NCBI GenBank assembly: GCA_945872245.1
Contig: CAMBZB010000006.1
Coordinates: 21,511 to 85,510, forward strand
Reading direction: 5' to 3'
DNA from: Flavobacterium psychrophilum
Lineage (GTDB): Bacteria; Bacteroidota; Bacteroidia; Flavobacteriales; Flavobacteriaceae
DNA length: 64,000 bases
Notes under the pieces: model-generated
Databases searched by the model: none
Seen by the model: the letters and a program-made list of their open reading frames with translations, nothing else
What the model was told of the DNA's origin: nothing
Made by a program: the position numbers and the translations under genes
In this document: positions 1-7,787 of the stretch, piece after piece
Layout of the letters: every line of letters starts with the position of its first letter
How positions within the stretch are numbered: the first letter of the stretch is position 1

Positions 1-417
1 TTTTTCCAAGAAATCATTGTCGTTACTGAATTTAACGCCTAAAGTTTCCATTACGTTGCTCGATCCAGAAATGGAAGAAACACCATAATTACCGTGTTTC
101 GCCACTTTAATTCCTGCTCCAGCGGTCACAAAAGAGGCCAAAGTAGAAATATTGAAGGTGTCTTTTCCATCACCGCCCGTTCCACACAAATCGATGGTGT
201 TGTAGGCTGATAAATCAATGCGAAGACACAATTCCAACAAGGCTTCCCGAAAACCGGAAAGTTCTTCTATACTTATGCTTCGCATCATATAGACGGTAAG
301 AAAAGAAGCAATTTGGCTTGGATTATAATTTCCGTTGGAGATGTTAACCAATACATTTTTCGCCTCCGCTGCCGAAAGCATTTCGTGATTGATGAGTCTG
401 TTTAAGATGGTTTTCAT
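1..417 (-). CDS. trpD: Anthranilate phosphoribosyltransferase, N-terminal part (cut by window edge)
   Basis: Encodes the first 139 residues of the enzyme that transfers the phosphoribosyl group of PRPP to anthranilate, the second committed step of tryptophan synthesis. The translation contains the family glycine-rich signature CGTGGDGKDTFNIST, which binds PRPP, and the N-terminal helical part with MLSAAEAKNVLVNI. The start ATG (417-415) lies one base past the stop codon of the cytochrome c gene upstream, so the two are almost certainly translated from one message. The C-terminal half lies outside the window. Identity is secure; completeness cannot be judged. Confidence 0.96.
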   Translation of the reverse strand, partial: MKTILNRLINHEMLSAAEAKNVLVNISNGNYNPSQIASFLTVYMMRSISIEELSGFREALLELCLRIDLSAYNTIDLCGTGGDGKDTFNISTLASFVTAGAGIKVAKHGNYGVSSISGSSNVMETLGVKFSNDNDFLEK

Positions 418-418
418 T

Positions 419-1255
419 TTATGATTTCTTTTTATTTTCAGACATATATTTTAAATAATCAACAATTTTCTGGGATTGCTGTTTTGTAATTCCGAGTGTA
501 GGCATTTTTACTTTGTTTCTAAAAGAAGCCGGATTGACGATATAATTAACCAATTCATCTTCTTTCCAATATTCGGCAACACTTTTCGGATAATTTAGTT
601 CCGGTCCCATTGTTCCTCCAATTCCGTTTATGGCGTGACAGGTTAGGCATTGACTTTTGAATAATGTATAACCAGATTCCAATTTTCTATTTTTTAGCGG
701 ATATAATTCTATCGTTGATTTATTCAGTGGTTCAAGATTTATTCTAACCAAATTATAAGGCCATTTATACTGAGTATCTTTTTCTGAAACCGAAGTATAA
801 ACGATATAAAACGGTTCTGCATTCATTTCATTTCCGTCCTTGATAATTGCTTCCCAATTCGAACCTTTTGGCGCATCAATATCTCGGTAAGCCAAGTAAG
901 GATTTGAATTTAAAAATAACTCCAAAGGCATTTCGGGTTTGTAACCATCGATGCATTCAAAAACTATTTTCGTATTTTTCGGGTCAATTTTCGTTAAATC
1001 AATTTCATTTTTAATCAAAAGTGATGCGCTCACGGCATTGTATTTCTTCAGTTTATGATAAACAGGATCATTTGCGATTATTACAATGGTGTCTTTTCCA
1101 ATCCTGTTTTTTTTCTGCAAATCCAATAAATCCAATTTAATTTCGGTTTGGGCAATAGTTATTGCTTCTATTTTTTGCTCCTTCTTTTGATTGCAAGAAA
1201 GGAAGCTAAAAATAAAAAAACAAGAAATTATAATATTGATTTTCAGTTTATTCAA
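419..1255 (-). CDS. Lipoprotein with C-terminal cytochrome c domain, inside the trp operon
   Basis: A 278-residue exported protein. Residues 1-20 form a hydrophobic signal ending FLS before Cys21 (lipobox), so it is probably a lipid-anchored periplasmic protein. A mono-haem motif CLTCH begins near residue 203 and a candidate axial methionine lies in KMP near residue 251, followed by an amphipathic C-terminal helix, as in class I cytochromes c. Residues of about 25-195 form a separate domain (FECIDGY, NPYLAYRD, WPYNLVRI) that I do not recognise with certainty; it loosely recalls domains that accompany periplasmic molybdoenzymes or cytochrome electron carriers. It sits 14 bases after trpG and 1 base before trpD, with no terminator or promoter box seen between, so it is probably co-transcribed with tryptophan genes although no metabolic link is evident. 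Function unknown; redox carrier inferred. Confidence 0.85.
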   Translation of the reverse strand: MNKLKINIIISCFFIFSFLSCNQKKEQKIEAITIAQTEIKLDLLDLQKKNRIGKDTIVIIANDPVYHKLKKYNAVSASLLIKNEIDLTKIDPKNTKIVFECIDGYKPEMPLELFLNSNPYLAYRDIDAPKGSNWEAIIKDGNEMNAEPFYIVYTSVSEKDTQYKWPYNLVRINLEPLNKSTIELYPLKNRKLESGYTLFKSQCLTCHAINGIGGTMGPELNYPKSVAEYWKEDELVNYIVNPASFRNKVKMPTLGITKQQSQKIVDYLKYMSENKKKS

Positions 1256-1269
1256 AATATGTTTTACGA

Positions 1270-1836
1270 CTAATTTTTAACCCAGTTTTCAAGAATCTTC
1301 TTTCCGTTTGGTGTTAACACACTTTCAGGGTGAAATTGTACACCTCGCACATCGAAAGTTTTGTGGCGCAATGACATTACTTGGCCATTTTCGTCGAAAG
1401 AAGTGGCTTCTAAAACTTCAGGTAATTCGGCATCGACAACCCAAGAATGATAGCGGCCTACTTCAAATTCATTTCCTAAACCTTCGAATAAAAGCTCATC
1501 GTCAACCGATGTTTTGACCATGGTCGCTACGCCATGATACACTTTGTCCAAATTAGAAAGCGTTCCTCCAAAAACTTCTCCAATGGCTTGTTGACCAAGG
1601 CAAACGCCAAGAATACTTTTGGTTGATGCATATTTGGCAATCACAGCTTTTAATAATCCCGCTTCGTCAGGAATTCCAGGCCCTGGGGAAAGTAATATTT
1701 TGTCGAATATCGCAATTTCATCAATATCAAATTCATCGTTTCTGTAAACGGTTACTTCACAATTTAAATCTTCGAGATAATGCACCAAATTATAAGTGAA
1801 ACTATCGTAATTGTCTATGACTAGTATTTTTTTCAT
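1270..1836 (-). CDS. trpG: Anthranilate synthase glutaminase subunit (component II)
   Basis: A 188-residue class I glutamine amidotransferase that releases ammonia from glutamine for TrpE. The catalytic triad is visible: Cys in GVCLGQQAIGE, and His plus Glu in GVQFHPES; the oxyanion motif is LSPGPGIPDEAG. Length is normal for a stand-alone TrpG. It lies about 95 bases after trpE in the same operon. The aminodeoxychorismate synthase partner PabA is not encoded next to pabB (52.9-54.2 kb), so this subunit may serve both TrpE and PabB; that dual use is known in other bacteria but is only inferred here. Confidence 0.96.
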   Translation of the reverse strand: MKKILVIDNYDSFTYNLVHYLEDLNCEVTVYRNDEFDIDEIAIFDKILLSPGPGIPDEAGLLKAVIAKYASTKSILGVCLGQQAIGEVFGGTLSNLDKVYHGVATMVKTSVDDELLFEGLGNEFEVGRYHSWVVDAELPEVLEATSFDENGQVMSLRHKTFDVRGVQFHPESVLTPNGKKILENWVKN

Positions 1837-1860
1837 TTTTTTTATTGAAAAATTGAAAGA

Positions 1861-1901
1861 TTTAAAGATTGAAAAATTATAATATTACAACAATCTTTAA
1901 A
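1861..1901. repeat. Inverted repeat in the trpE-trpG spacer
   Basis: The 95-base spacer between trpE and trpG is nearly all A/T and holds an 11-bp perfect inverted repeat, TTTAAAGATTG at 1861-1871 and CAATCTTTAAA at 1891-1901, with further related AAATCTTTAAA stretches to 1928. It has no T-run placed like a terminator. It may simply be AT-rich intergenic filler or a processing or stability hairpin in the message. Confidence 0.5.
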
Positions 1902-1931
1902 TTCTTAAATTATTTAAATCTTTAAATTATT

Positions 1932-3332
1932 TTAAATTGTTTCTGCCAAATCCAAAGCCGCATTCAGGGCCCTTAATTTATTGTACACTTCCTGCATTTC
2001 GCTTTCCTCGTCTGAATCGGCGACAATTCCCGCGCCTGCTTGACAATGCAATTGATGGTTTTTACTCAGAAAAGTCCGAATCATAATGGCATGATTAAAA
2101 TTACCTTCAAAATCCATAAAACCAATAGCGCCACCATAAAAGTTCCGATTGGTTTTTTCGTATTCTTCGATGAGTTGCATCGCTCTGTGTTTTGGTGCGC
2201 CACTTAAAGTTCCCGCGGGGAAAGTATCGGCAACGACTTGCATGGTGGTGGCTTTCTCGTGTAAATGTCCTGTTACTTTTGAAACCAAATGGATTACATG
2301 AGAGAAAAATTGCACTTCACGGTATTTTTCCACATTAACATCGTGACCGTTTCTACTTAAATCGTTTCGGGCTAAATCGACTAGCATCACGTGTTCGCTA
2401 TTTTCTTTTTTGTCTTCTGATAATTTTTTGGCTAATTCAGCATCTTTTTCGTCATCACCAGTTCGTCTAAATGTTCCTGCGATGGGGTGAATTTCGGCTT
2501 TGCGGTTTTTGACGATAATTTGGGCTTCCGGAGAAGAGCCAAATATTTTGAAATCGCCATAATCAAAAAAGAACAAATAGGGCGAAGGATTGATGCTTCG
2601 CAACGCTCTGTAAACGTTGAATTCGTCTCCTTTAAAACCTTGAGTAAATCTTCTGGACAAAACCAATTGGAACACATCTCCTCTGTAACAGTGCCTTTTG
2701 GCCAAGGCCACATTATGCTTGAATTCTTCGTCAGTAAGATTTGAAAAACCCTCTCCTTCTTTCGAAAATTGATAAGAAGCAATGTTTCGGGATTGCAACA
2801 ATTGTTCGATTTCCGAAATATTGTTTCTTCCGTCCAAACTATGGCAGAAAATATAGGCCTCGTTTTTGAAATGGTTGATAGCTATTATGTTTTGGTATAC
2901 CGCATAATACACATCCGGAATGGTATTGCTATTACTTTTTTTGGCAATAGTCACTTTTTCGAAATAACGAACGGCATCATAGGAAATATAACCAAACAGT
3001 CCGTTGTTGATGAATTTGAAATTGTTTTTCTCTGAGGAGAATTGACCCGAAAACTCTTGAATTACCTGTGGAATATCAGTGGTTGAGTCAATAGAACTGT
3101 TTTCAAAACTCCCGTCAGGAAATGTTTTGTAGATGGTTTCGTTTTCTATTTTTATGGACGCAATCGGGTTGCAACAAATATATGAAAAGCTATTGTCGTT
3201 ACCATGATAATCGCTACTTTCGAGTAATAAGCTATTTGGAAATTGATCCCGAATTTTAAAATAGACGCTTACCGGAGTAATCGTATCGGCAAGGATTTGC
3301 TTGTAATTTGTATTTAGAACAAATGTTTTCAT
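1932..3332 (-). CDS. trpE: Anthranilate synthase component I
   Basis: Converts chorismate and ammonia to anthranilate, the entry to tryptophan synthesis. I start at ATG 3332-3330 (MKTFVLNTNY), giving 466 residues; a frame upstream to 3374 is open, but that region belongs to the attenuated leader. The feedback-inhibition element LLESSDYHG is present near residue 37, so Trp binding is likely. Catalytic-domain signatures include PIAGTFRRTG, with Ala where PabB enzymes have Lys, MLVDLARNDLSR, and PAGTLSGAPKHRAM, and the C-terminal GGAIGFMDFEGNF. It is the first structural gene after the leader peptide and attenuator at 3396-3519. Confidence 0.97.
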   Translation of the reverse strand: MKTFVLNTNYKQILADTITPVSVYFKIRDQFPNSLLLESSDYHGNDNSFSYICCNPIASIKIENETIYKTFPDGSFENSSIDSTTDIPQVIQEFSGQFSSEKNNFKFINNGLFGYISYDAVRYFEKVTIAKKSNSNTIPDVYYAVYQNIIAINHFKNEAYIFCHSLDGRNNISEIEQLLQSRNIASYQFSKEGEGFSNLTDEEFKHNVALAKRHCYRGDVFQLVLSRRFTQGFKGDEFNVYRALRSINPSPYLFFFDYGDFKIFGSSPEAQIIVKNRKAEIHPIAGTFRRTGDDEKDAELAKKLSEDKKENSEHVMLVDLARNDLSRNGHDVNVEKYREVQFFSHVIHLVSKVTGHLHEKATTMQVVADTFPAGTLSGAPKHRAMQLIEEYEKTNRNFYGGAIGFMDFEGNFNHAIMIRTFLSKNHQLHCQAGAGIVADSDEESEMQEVYNKLRALNAALDLAETI

Positions 3333-3395
3333 TTTTATTGTTATTATTTCAATTTCATTTTGAATCTCTTCCATTCACAAGGCTCGGTCGGGAAT

Positions 3396-3424
3396 AAAAA
3401 AAAGGCCTGTCGTGATGACAAGCC
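3396..3424 (-). terminator. trp attenuator (intrinsic terminator in the leader)
   Basis: Read on the minus strand, GGCTTGTC (3424-3417), loop ATCAC, GACAGGCC (3411-3404), then eight T residues (3403-3396). The eight stem pairs include one G-T. The loop and 3' arm (ATCACGAC, 3416-3409) are exactly complementary to GTCGTGAT (3469-3462) at the end of the leader peptide gene, giving a mutually exclusive antiterminator. It lies between the leader peptide and trpE. Confidence 0.9.
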
Positions 3425-3462
3425 TTAAATATTTATAGTTTACAATACTATAGGAGCTTTAA

Positions 3463-3519
3463 TCACGACGATTGACGTAAGTTACTCCACCACCAAGTAT
3501 TGTTTATAATTGTTTTCAT
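3463..3519 (-). CDS. trpL: trp operon leader peptide (attenuation peptide with three consecutive Trp codons)
   Basis: An 18-residue peptide, MKTIINNTWWWSNLRQSS, ends in TGA. Three adjacent TGG codons at positions 9-11 are the sensor: with scarce charged tRNA-Trp the ribosome stalls there and leaves GTCGTGAT (3469-3462) free to pair with the terminator, so trpE is transcribed. With ample Trp the ribosome reaches the stop codon, covers that segment and lets the terminator at 3396-3424 fold. The ATG is only four bases past the putative -7 box, so no Shine-Dalgarno site is possible if that box is used; see the promoter entry. The sequence is direct evidence; the stalling mechanism is by analogy with known trp attenuators. 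Confidence 0.9.
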   Translation of the reverse strand: MKTIINNTWWWSNLRQSS

Positions 3520-3523
3520 TCCA

Positions 3524-3553
3524 CAAATATATAAATGAAATTTGATTATCCAA
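3524..3553 (-). promoter_or_regulatory. trp operon promoter (Bacteroidota type)
   Basis: On the minus strand a TTG (3553-3551) is followed after 19 bases by TATATTTG (3531-3524), an exact match to TAnnTTTG. Only TGGA separates the box from the leader ATG at 3519, so transcription would begin at or next to the ATG and the leader peptide message may be leaderless. Confidence 0.75.
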
Positions 3554-3591
3554 ATAGAATATAAAAAAAACACTGCTTTTTTTGATTTTTT

Positions 3592-3626
3592 AAAAAAACA
3601 ACCCCCAACAATTGCTTGTAGGGGTT
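3592..3626 (-). terminator. Terminator after the MarR-nitroreductase-YceI operon
   Basis: Minus-strand hairpin AACCCC (3626-3621) with GGGGTT (3605-3600), followed after two bases by seven T (3598-3592). It lies just beyond the YceI stop codon and upstream of the trp promoter. Confidence 0.75.
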
Positions 3627-3648
3627 AGGTTATAGGTTCTTTCGGAAA

Positions 3649-4215
3649 TTAGAATTTCAAGGCAACCGATAATTCGAATTCATCGTCAATCGCTTTGTCT
3701 CCAATGCTGTCGAAGAATGATTTAGAACCGTATCGAATACCATATTTAGTTCTGTTGACAATGAGTTTTGTGGTTGCTGAATTTGCCGTTGTAGCCAAAT
3801 CAAAAGTTACCGGATTTGTTATTCCTTTGATGGTTAAATCTCCTGTTACACTGTATACATTGGCTCCTTTTGCTGCTATTTTTTTGAAAACTAAAGTTGC
3901 AGTTGGGAATTTTTCGGTTCCAAAAAAATCATCCGCCTTTAAATGACCATTTAATTTTCCTTGGTATTCTCCGGAAAGGTCAGTTGCAGTTAATGACGTC
4001 ATGTCTACTGTGAACGTGCCTCCTTTTAATTTTGGGCCTTTAAAAACCAAGGAACCCTCTTTCATGTTCACGGTTCCGCGATGTTGTCCGGCGACTTTTT
4101 TTCCTACCCAATTGATGGAACTTTTTGAAGCATCTACTTTCTTGGTTTGGGCAGTTACTGATGCTGTAGTTAAAACTACCACTAATGCTAATGCAATTGA
4201 TTTTAAATTTTTCAT
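3649..4215 (-). CDS. YceI family periplasmic protein
   Basis: A 188-residue protein with a cleavable signal peptide (residues 1 to about 22, ending SVTAQ) followed by a YceI/lipocalin-like beta barrel. Family features are INWVGKKVAGQHRGTVN at the start of the domain, LKADDFFGTEKFPTATLVF and the closing DDEFELSVALKF. YceI proteins bind long isoprenoid or lipid molecules in the periplasm; the ligand here is unknown. It ends an operon after a MarR regulator and a nitroreductase, and YceI plus nitroreductase pairs are common in flavobacteria. It is one of three YceI genes in this window (also 23102-23722 and 25278-25868). Confidence 0.93.
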   Translation of the reverse strand: MKNLKSIALALVVVLTTASVTAQTKKVDASKSSINWVGKKVAGQHRGTVNMKEGSLVFKGPKLKGGTFTVDMTSLTATDLSGEYQGKLNGHLKADDFFGTEKFPTATLVFKKIAAKGANVYSVTGDLTIKGITNPVTFDLATTANSATTKLIVNRTKYGIRYGSKSFFDSIGDKAIDDEFELSVALKF

Positions 4216-4243
4216 TGTTTTAAGTTTGATTATTTGTTATTAA

Positions 4244-4876
4244 TTAAAGGGTGATGAATAATTCTTCGTTTGATTTTCTAACTTTTTTGTAATGCTGGGT
4301 TGCATCTTCTTTATGGCGGTAACCGATAGCAGCCATTAAGGAAGCATTTAACCCTAATTTTTCTAAGCCTAATATTTCATTGACTTTCGCAGGAACAAAA
4401 CCTTCCATTGGAGTCACATCAATTTTCAACTCGGCCGCCGCATTCAATAAATTGCCTAAAGCCAAATAGGTTTGTTTAGCAGTCCAAATATTTTTTACAT
4501 CTTGCGGCATAGAATTTATTGGCCCTTTCATATAATCACCAAAGCCAGCCAAGGATTCAGCAGGAATATTTCTGGTTTGACTAATTCGGTTGATGTAGGT
4601 GTCTATTGATTTGTCATCAACATTAGTTTCATTTGCAAAAACAATTAGATGTGAGGCATCCACAACTTGGGATTGTCCATAGGCAGCTGGCTGAAGCTGT
4701 GCTCTTAATTCTGGATTTTCAACAATTATAACTTTATAAGGTTGTAATCCATAAGAAGAAGAACTCAAACGAATCGCTTCTTTTAATGTGTTTAAATCTT
4801 GGGTTGAGATTTTTTTTGTGGAGTCAAATTTCTTTGTTGCGTATCTCCAATTCTGGTTTTCTATAAAAGTGTTCAT
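4244..4876 (-). CDS. NAD(P)H-dependent nitroreductase family flavoprotein
   Basis: A 210-residue FMN-dependent oxidoreductase of the NfsB/YdgI-like group, cytosolic and usually dimeric, reducing nitroaromatics, quinones or similar acceptors. Seen in the sequence: the N-terminal RYATKKFDSTKKIS with the FMN-phosphate-binding basic residues, SSYGLQPYKVIIVE, and the C-terminal AIGYRHKEDATQHYKKVRKSNEELF. Length is normal. It lies 14 bases after the MarR gene and 28 bases before the YceI gene, so it is probably controlled by the MarR protein. The physiological substrate cannot be told from sequence. Confidence 0.92.
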   Translation of the reverse strand: MNTFIENQNWRYATKKFDSTKKISTQDLNTLKEAIRLSSSSYGLQPYKVIIVENPELRAQLQPAAYGQSQVVDASHLIVFANETNVDDKSIDTYINRISQTRNIPAESLAGFGDYMKGPINSMPQDVKNIWTAKQTYLALGNLLNAAAELKIDVTPMEGFVPAKVNEILGLEKLGLNASLMAAIGYRHKEDATQHYKKVRKSNEELFITL

Positions 4877-4890
4877 GTTATATTTGATTT

Positions 4891-5346
4891 TTATTTGTTT
4901 CTATATTTTTCTAACAATTGATTCAATAAAATTTGTTCTTCGGCACTTAAATTATTGGAAAAGAAAACTACGTGGGCATTTACCTTTGGATCCAATTCCA
5001 TTAAAAGATCTAACCCCTTTTGGGTAATCAAAACTTCAATTTTTCTTCTATTTTCAGGGCAGACGTTTCGAGTGACTAAATCTTTTAATAATAATTTATC
5101 TACTAAACGGGTTGTGTTGCTTGTTTTTGCTAACATTCGCTCCTGTATCGAATACATGTTTGCTGGATTTCCTTTCTGACCTCTCAATATTCTTAATACA
5201 TTATATTGTTCGCCTGATAAATCATAAGGTTTTAAAACCTCGTTAAACTTGTCGTTAATTACATTTTGAGTATAAAGCACATTTAGAATAATTTTTTTAG
5301 AATTATCTAAGGGAATAGTGCTTTTTATTTCGTCTTCAATTTTCAT
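4891..5346 (-). CDS. MarR family transcriptional regulator
   Basis: A 151-residue winged-helix regulator. The recognition region reads SGEQYNVLRILRGQKGNPA, then IQERMLAKTSNTTRLVDKL and the wing VCPENRRKIEVLITQKG, typical of MarR. It is the first gene of the operon with the nitroreductase and YceI genes. Two palindromes overlie its promoter (5362-5404), which suggests autorepression relieved by a small ligand, as for most MarR proteins; the ligand is unknown. Confidence 0.93.
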   Translation of the reverse strand: MKIEDEIKSTIPLDNSKKIILNVLYTQNVINDKFNEVLKPYDLSGEQYNVLRILRGQKGNPANMYSIQERMLAKTSNTTRLVDKLLLKDLVTRNVCPENRRKIEVLITQKGLDLLMELDPKVNAHVVFFSNNLSAEEQILLNQLLEKYRNK

Positions 5347-5361
5347 ATTTGTATATATGTA

Positions 5362-5404
5362 ATTTGTAGCTACAAATGTAATATAAATTTTGTTGTATAT
5401 ACAA
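5362..5404 (-). promoter_or_regulatory. MarR-operon promoter with two palindromic operators
   Basis: A perfect 16-bp palindrome ATTTGTAGCTACAAAT (5362-5377) overlaps the minus-strand -7 box TACATTTG (5380-5373). A second palindrome TTGTATATACAA (5393-5404) covers the -33 TTG (5404-5402), 21 bases upstream of the box. Both share the half-site TTTGTA/TACAAA, and a further TTTGTATATA abuts the start codon at 5348. Binding at either site would block polymerase, which fits MarR autorepression. Confidence 0.7.
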
Positions 5405-5604
5405 ATGTATTAACTTTTTGTATTAAAATTTTTAATCACCTTGGAAAAGTGATCGAAAAACAGAGTGAGTTTTCGGAATTCGGAAATGTTAAAATCAGTA
5501 ATAAATAGGAATACATGTTGATTTTACTATTCAAGTGTTCTGTTTATCTTGTTTTTTAGTGAATTATTTGAATAATTCGTAATTTAATGTGTTTACACTT
5601 ACAC

Positions 5605-5616
5605 GAAAACGTTTTC
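5605..5616. promoter_or_regulatory. Perfect palindrome upstream of the rhodanese gene
   Basis: GAAAACGTTTTC is a 12-bp perfect palindrome with a central CG, the form of a LacI/CcpA-type operator, 77 bases before the rhodanese ATG. The rest of 5405-5692 is AT-rich and no clear TAnnTTTG box was found. The functional role is a guess. Confidence 0.3.
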
Positions 5617-5692
5617 TGCAAATAATTATCCAATTAACATTTGGATCTATTATTGTTTGCTAAAAACGGTGTATTTTTACCAAAAAAATGCG

Positions 5693-5998
5693 ATGGATTT
5701 GACACAAGAAGATTGGGTTTCTCAATTTGAAGCCGATCAAAACGCAGTAATGCTAGATGTGAGAACAGAGGACGAATGCGATCAAGGCATTATAGAAAGT
5801 TCTATAAATATTGATATTTATAAAGGGCCAGAATTTGTTGCTGCAATTGAAGCCTTGGATAAAAGTAAAAATTATTATGTGTATTGCCGATCTGGGGTTA
5901 GAAGCGCCAAAGCTTGCACAATCATGAATGAATTAGGCATAGAAAATGCCTATAATTTACTAGGCGGGATTATAGAATGGAATGGCGATATAGTTTAA
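5693..5998 (+). CDS. Single-domain rhodanese-like sulfurtransferase
   Basis: A 101-residue cytosolic rhodanese domain. The active-site loop YCRSGVRSAKAC places the persulfide-forming cysteine in the usual CRSGxRS pattern, and the domain carries VMLDVRTEDECDQG and the closing NLLGGIIEWNG. I start at ATG 5693 (MDLTQEDW); an in-frame TTG at 5657 would add 12 residues of no family resemblance. It probably carries sulfane sulfur or detoxifies cyanide or sulfide; the partner is unknown. It is followed by gapN, with a weak terminator between. Confidence 0.9.
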   Translation: MDLTQEDWVSQFEADQNAVMLDVRTEDECDQGIIESSINIDIYKGPEFVAAIEALDKSKNYYVYCRSGVRSAKACTIMNELGIENAYNLLGGIIEWNGDIV

Positions 5999-6012
5999 TC
6001 AATAAATTAGGG

Positions 6013-6037
6013 AAAAGGTCATCAGTGCCTTTTTTTA
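6013..6037 (+). terminator. Weak terminator after the rhodanese gene
   Basis: AAAAGG (6013-6018) pairs with CCTTTT (6028-6033) across a 9-base loop and runs on into T residues. The stem is short, so read-through into gapN is possible. Confidence 0.45.
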
Positions 6038-6070
6038 ATTTAAATCAGAATGTTAAATAAAATATAGATA

Positions 6071-7651
6071 ATGAATACAATACCTCAAGAATTTCAAATT
6101 AACGAATTACTGAATCAAGATACTTATTTGGTAGATGGTGAATTAAAAAAGTGGACCGGTCCTACAACACCAGTATATTCAACAATATCATCTACCGAAA
6201 ATTACGAACCTACATTATTGGGAACTATTCCTTTTATGGGAGAAGAAGATGCGATGAAAGCGCTTGAAGCTGCTGATGCCGCATTTCTCAACGGTCAGGG
6301 TTTGTGGCCTACCATGAAAGTGGCGGACCGCATAAAATGCATGGAAGATTTTGTCACTAAGATGAAGGCAACCCGTTCTGAAGTGGTTAAGCTTTTGATG
6401 TGGGAAATTGGAAAGACATTAGGGGATTCAGAGAAAGAATTCGATAGAACTGTCGAATATATTTATGACACTATTGACAGTTATAAGGAATTAAACAGTC
6501 GCAGTGCTCATTTTAGCAAAGTACAAAGTATAAATGCCATGGTTCGAAGAGGTCCATTGGGGGTTGTATTATGTCTAGGGCCCTATAATTATCCTTTGAA
6601 TGAAACCTTTTCTTTGCTTATTCCTGCATTGATAATGGGAAATCCCGTAATTTTCAAACCCGCCAAACTGGGCGTTTTATTAATATCCCCTTTATTGGAA
6701 GCCTTTAGAAGTAGTTTTCCAAAAGGGGCTATCAACATACTATATGGTCGTGGACGCGAAGTTGCCTCCCCAATTATGAAATCGGGACGGGTGGCTATAT
6801 TGGCTTTGATCGGTAACAGTAAATCGGCTATTGCTTTACAGGATTTACATCCCAACAAAAATAGATTGCGTTTGGTATTGGGGTTGGAAGCCAAAAATCC
6901 AGCAATAATTTTACCGGATGCTAATTTGGATTTGGCTATAGACGAATGTGTAGCAGGTTCATTGTCTTTTAACGGACAACGATGCACAGCCTTAAAAGTA
7001 TTGTATGTACACGAATCTATTGTTGATGAATTCAATAAACGATTTAGTGCCAAAGTGGACTCACTCGTTTATGGCAATCCTTGGGATAAATCAGTATTTC
7101 TTACTCCTTTACCTGAAAAAGAGAAGCCTGCTTATATCCAGGAATTGATCGATGATGCAACTAGTTTTGGAGCAAAAGTCATCAATGCAAAAGGAGGAAA
7201 GCAACTCGAAAATTATATCTTTCCAGCCATTTTATATCCCATAAGTAAAGAAATGCGTATTTATCATGAAGAACAATTTGGTCCTGTTGTGCCAGTTATT
7301 TCTTTTAAGAATATTCAGGAACCTTTGGATGATATGGCAGAGTCAAATTACGGACAACAAGTGAGTTTGTTTGGCCAAAATGTAAAAACCATTGCGCCTC
7401 TTATTGATAATTTGGTAAACTTAGTTTGCAGGGTAAACCTAAACAGTTCTTGCCAGAGAGGACCCGATGTTTTTCCTTTTACGGGTCGTAAAGATTCCGC
7501 TGTGGGGACTTTGAGTATTCATGATGCCTTGCGTTCTTTTTCGATAAGAACTTTTGTAGCTTCCAAAGACAATGAATACAACAACAATATTTTGCAAGAA
7601 TTGTTAAATAGCAAAGAATCTAATTTTATTAATACAGATTATATTTTGTAG
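6071..7651 (+). CDS. gapN: NADP-dependent, non-phosphorylating glyceraldehyde-3-phosphate dehydrogenase (GapN-like ALDH)
   Basis: A 526-residue aldehyde dehydrogenase of the GapN type, which would oxidise glyceraldehyde 3-phosphate directly to 3-phosphoglycerate while making NADPH. Seen: the oxyanion Asn173 in GPYNYPLNE, Glu273 in GLEAKNPAI (most ALDHs have LGGK here), and the catalytic Cys305 in [19 protein letters not shown] and the C-terminal [15 protein letters not shown] match the GapN branch rather than betaine or succinate semialdehyde enzymes. The chain is somewhat longer than Streptococcus GapN (about 475) because of N- and C-terminal extensions. A strong terminator follows at 7691. 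Substrate is inferred from family. Confidence 0.85.
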   Translation: MNTIPQEFQINELLNQDTYLVDGELKKWTGPTTPVYSTISSTENYEPTLLGTIPFMGEEDAMKALEAADAAFLNGQGLWPTMKVADRIKCMEDFVTKMKATRSEVVKLLMWEIGKTLGDSEKEFDRTVEYIYDTIDSYKELNSRSAHFSKVQSINAMVRRGPLGVVLCLGPYNYPLNETFSLLIPALIMGNPVIFKPAKLGVLLISPLLEAFRSSFPKGAINILYGRGREVASPIMKSGRVAILALIGNSKSAIALQDLHPNKNRLRLVLGLEAKNPAIILPDANLDLAIDECVAGSLSFNGQRCTALKVLYVHESIVDEFNKRFSAKVDSLVYGNPWDKSVFLTPLPEKEKPAYIQELIDDATSFGAKVINAKGGKQLENYIFPAILYPISKEMRIYHEEQFGPVVPVISFKNIQEPLDDMAESNYGQQVSLFGQNVKTIAPLIDNLVNLVCRVNLNSSCQRGPDVFPFTGRKDSAVGTLSIHDALRSFSIRTFVASKDNEYNNNILQELLNSKESNFINTDYIL

Positions 7652-7690
7652 TCAAAACAAATAGTAACTTTGACTTGGTTCAAATGTATA

Positions 7691-7725
7691 AAAGAGGATT
7701 TACCTGATGGTGATCCTCTTTTTGT
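7691..7725 (+). terminator. gapN terminator
   Basis: AAAGAGGAT (7691-7699) and ATCCTCTTT (7713-7721) form a 9-bp perfect stem with a 13-base loop, followed by a T-rich run. Confidence 0.85.
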
Positions 7726-7787
7726 TTATATCATGATTTTATTTACAGTGTCATTACTTTATTAGGTATAATTTAAACTCTAACACT

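Noticed and set aside
3333-3374. A longer TrpE starting at ATG 3374
   Set aside because: The added 14 residues (MEEIQNEIEIITIK) have no family counterpart; ATG 3332 gives the usual TrpE N-terminus.
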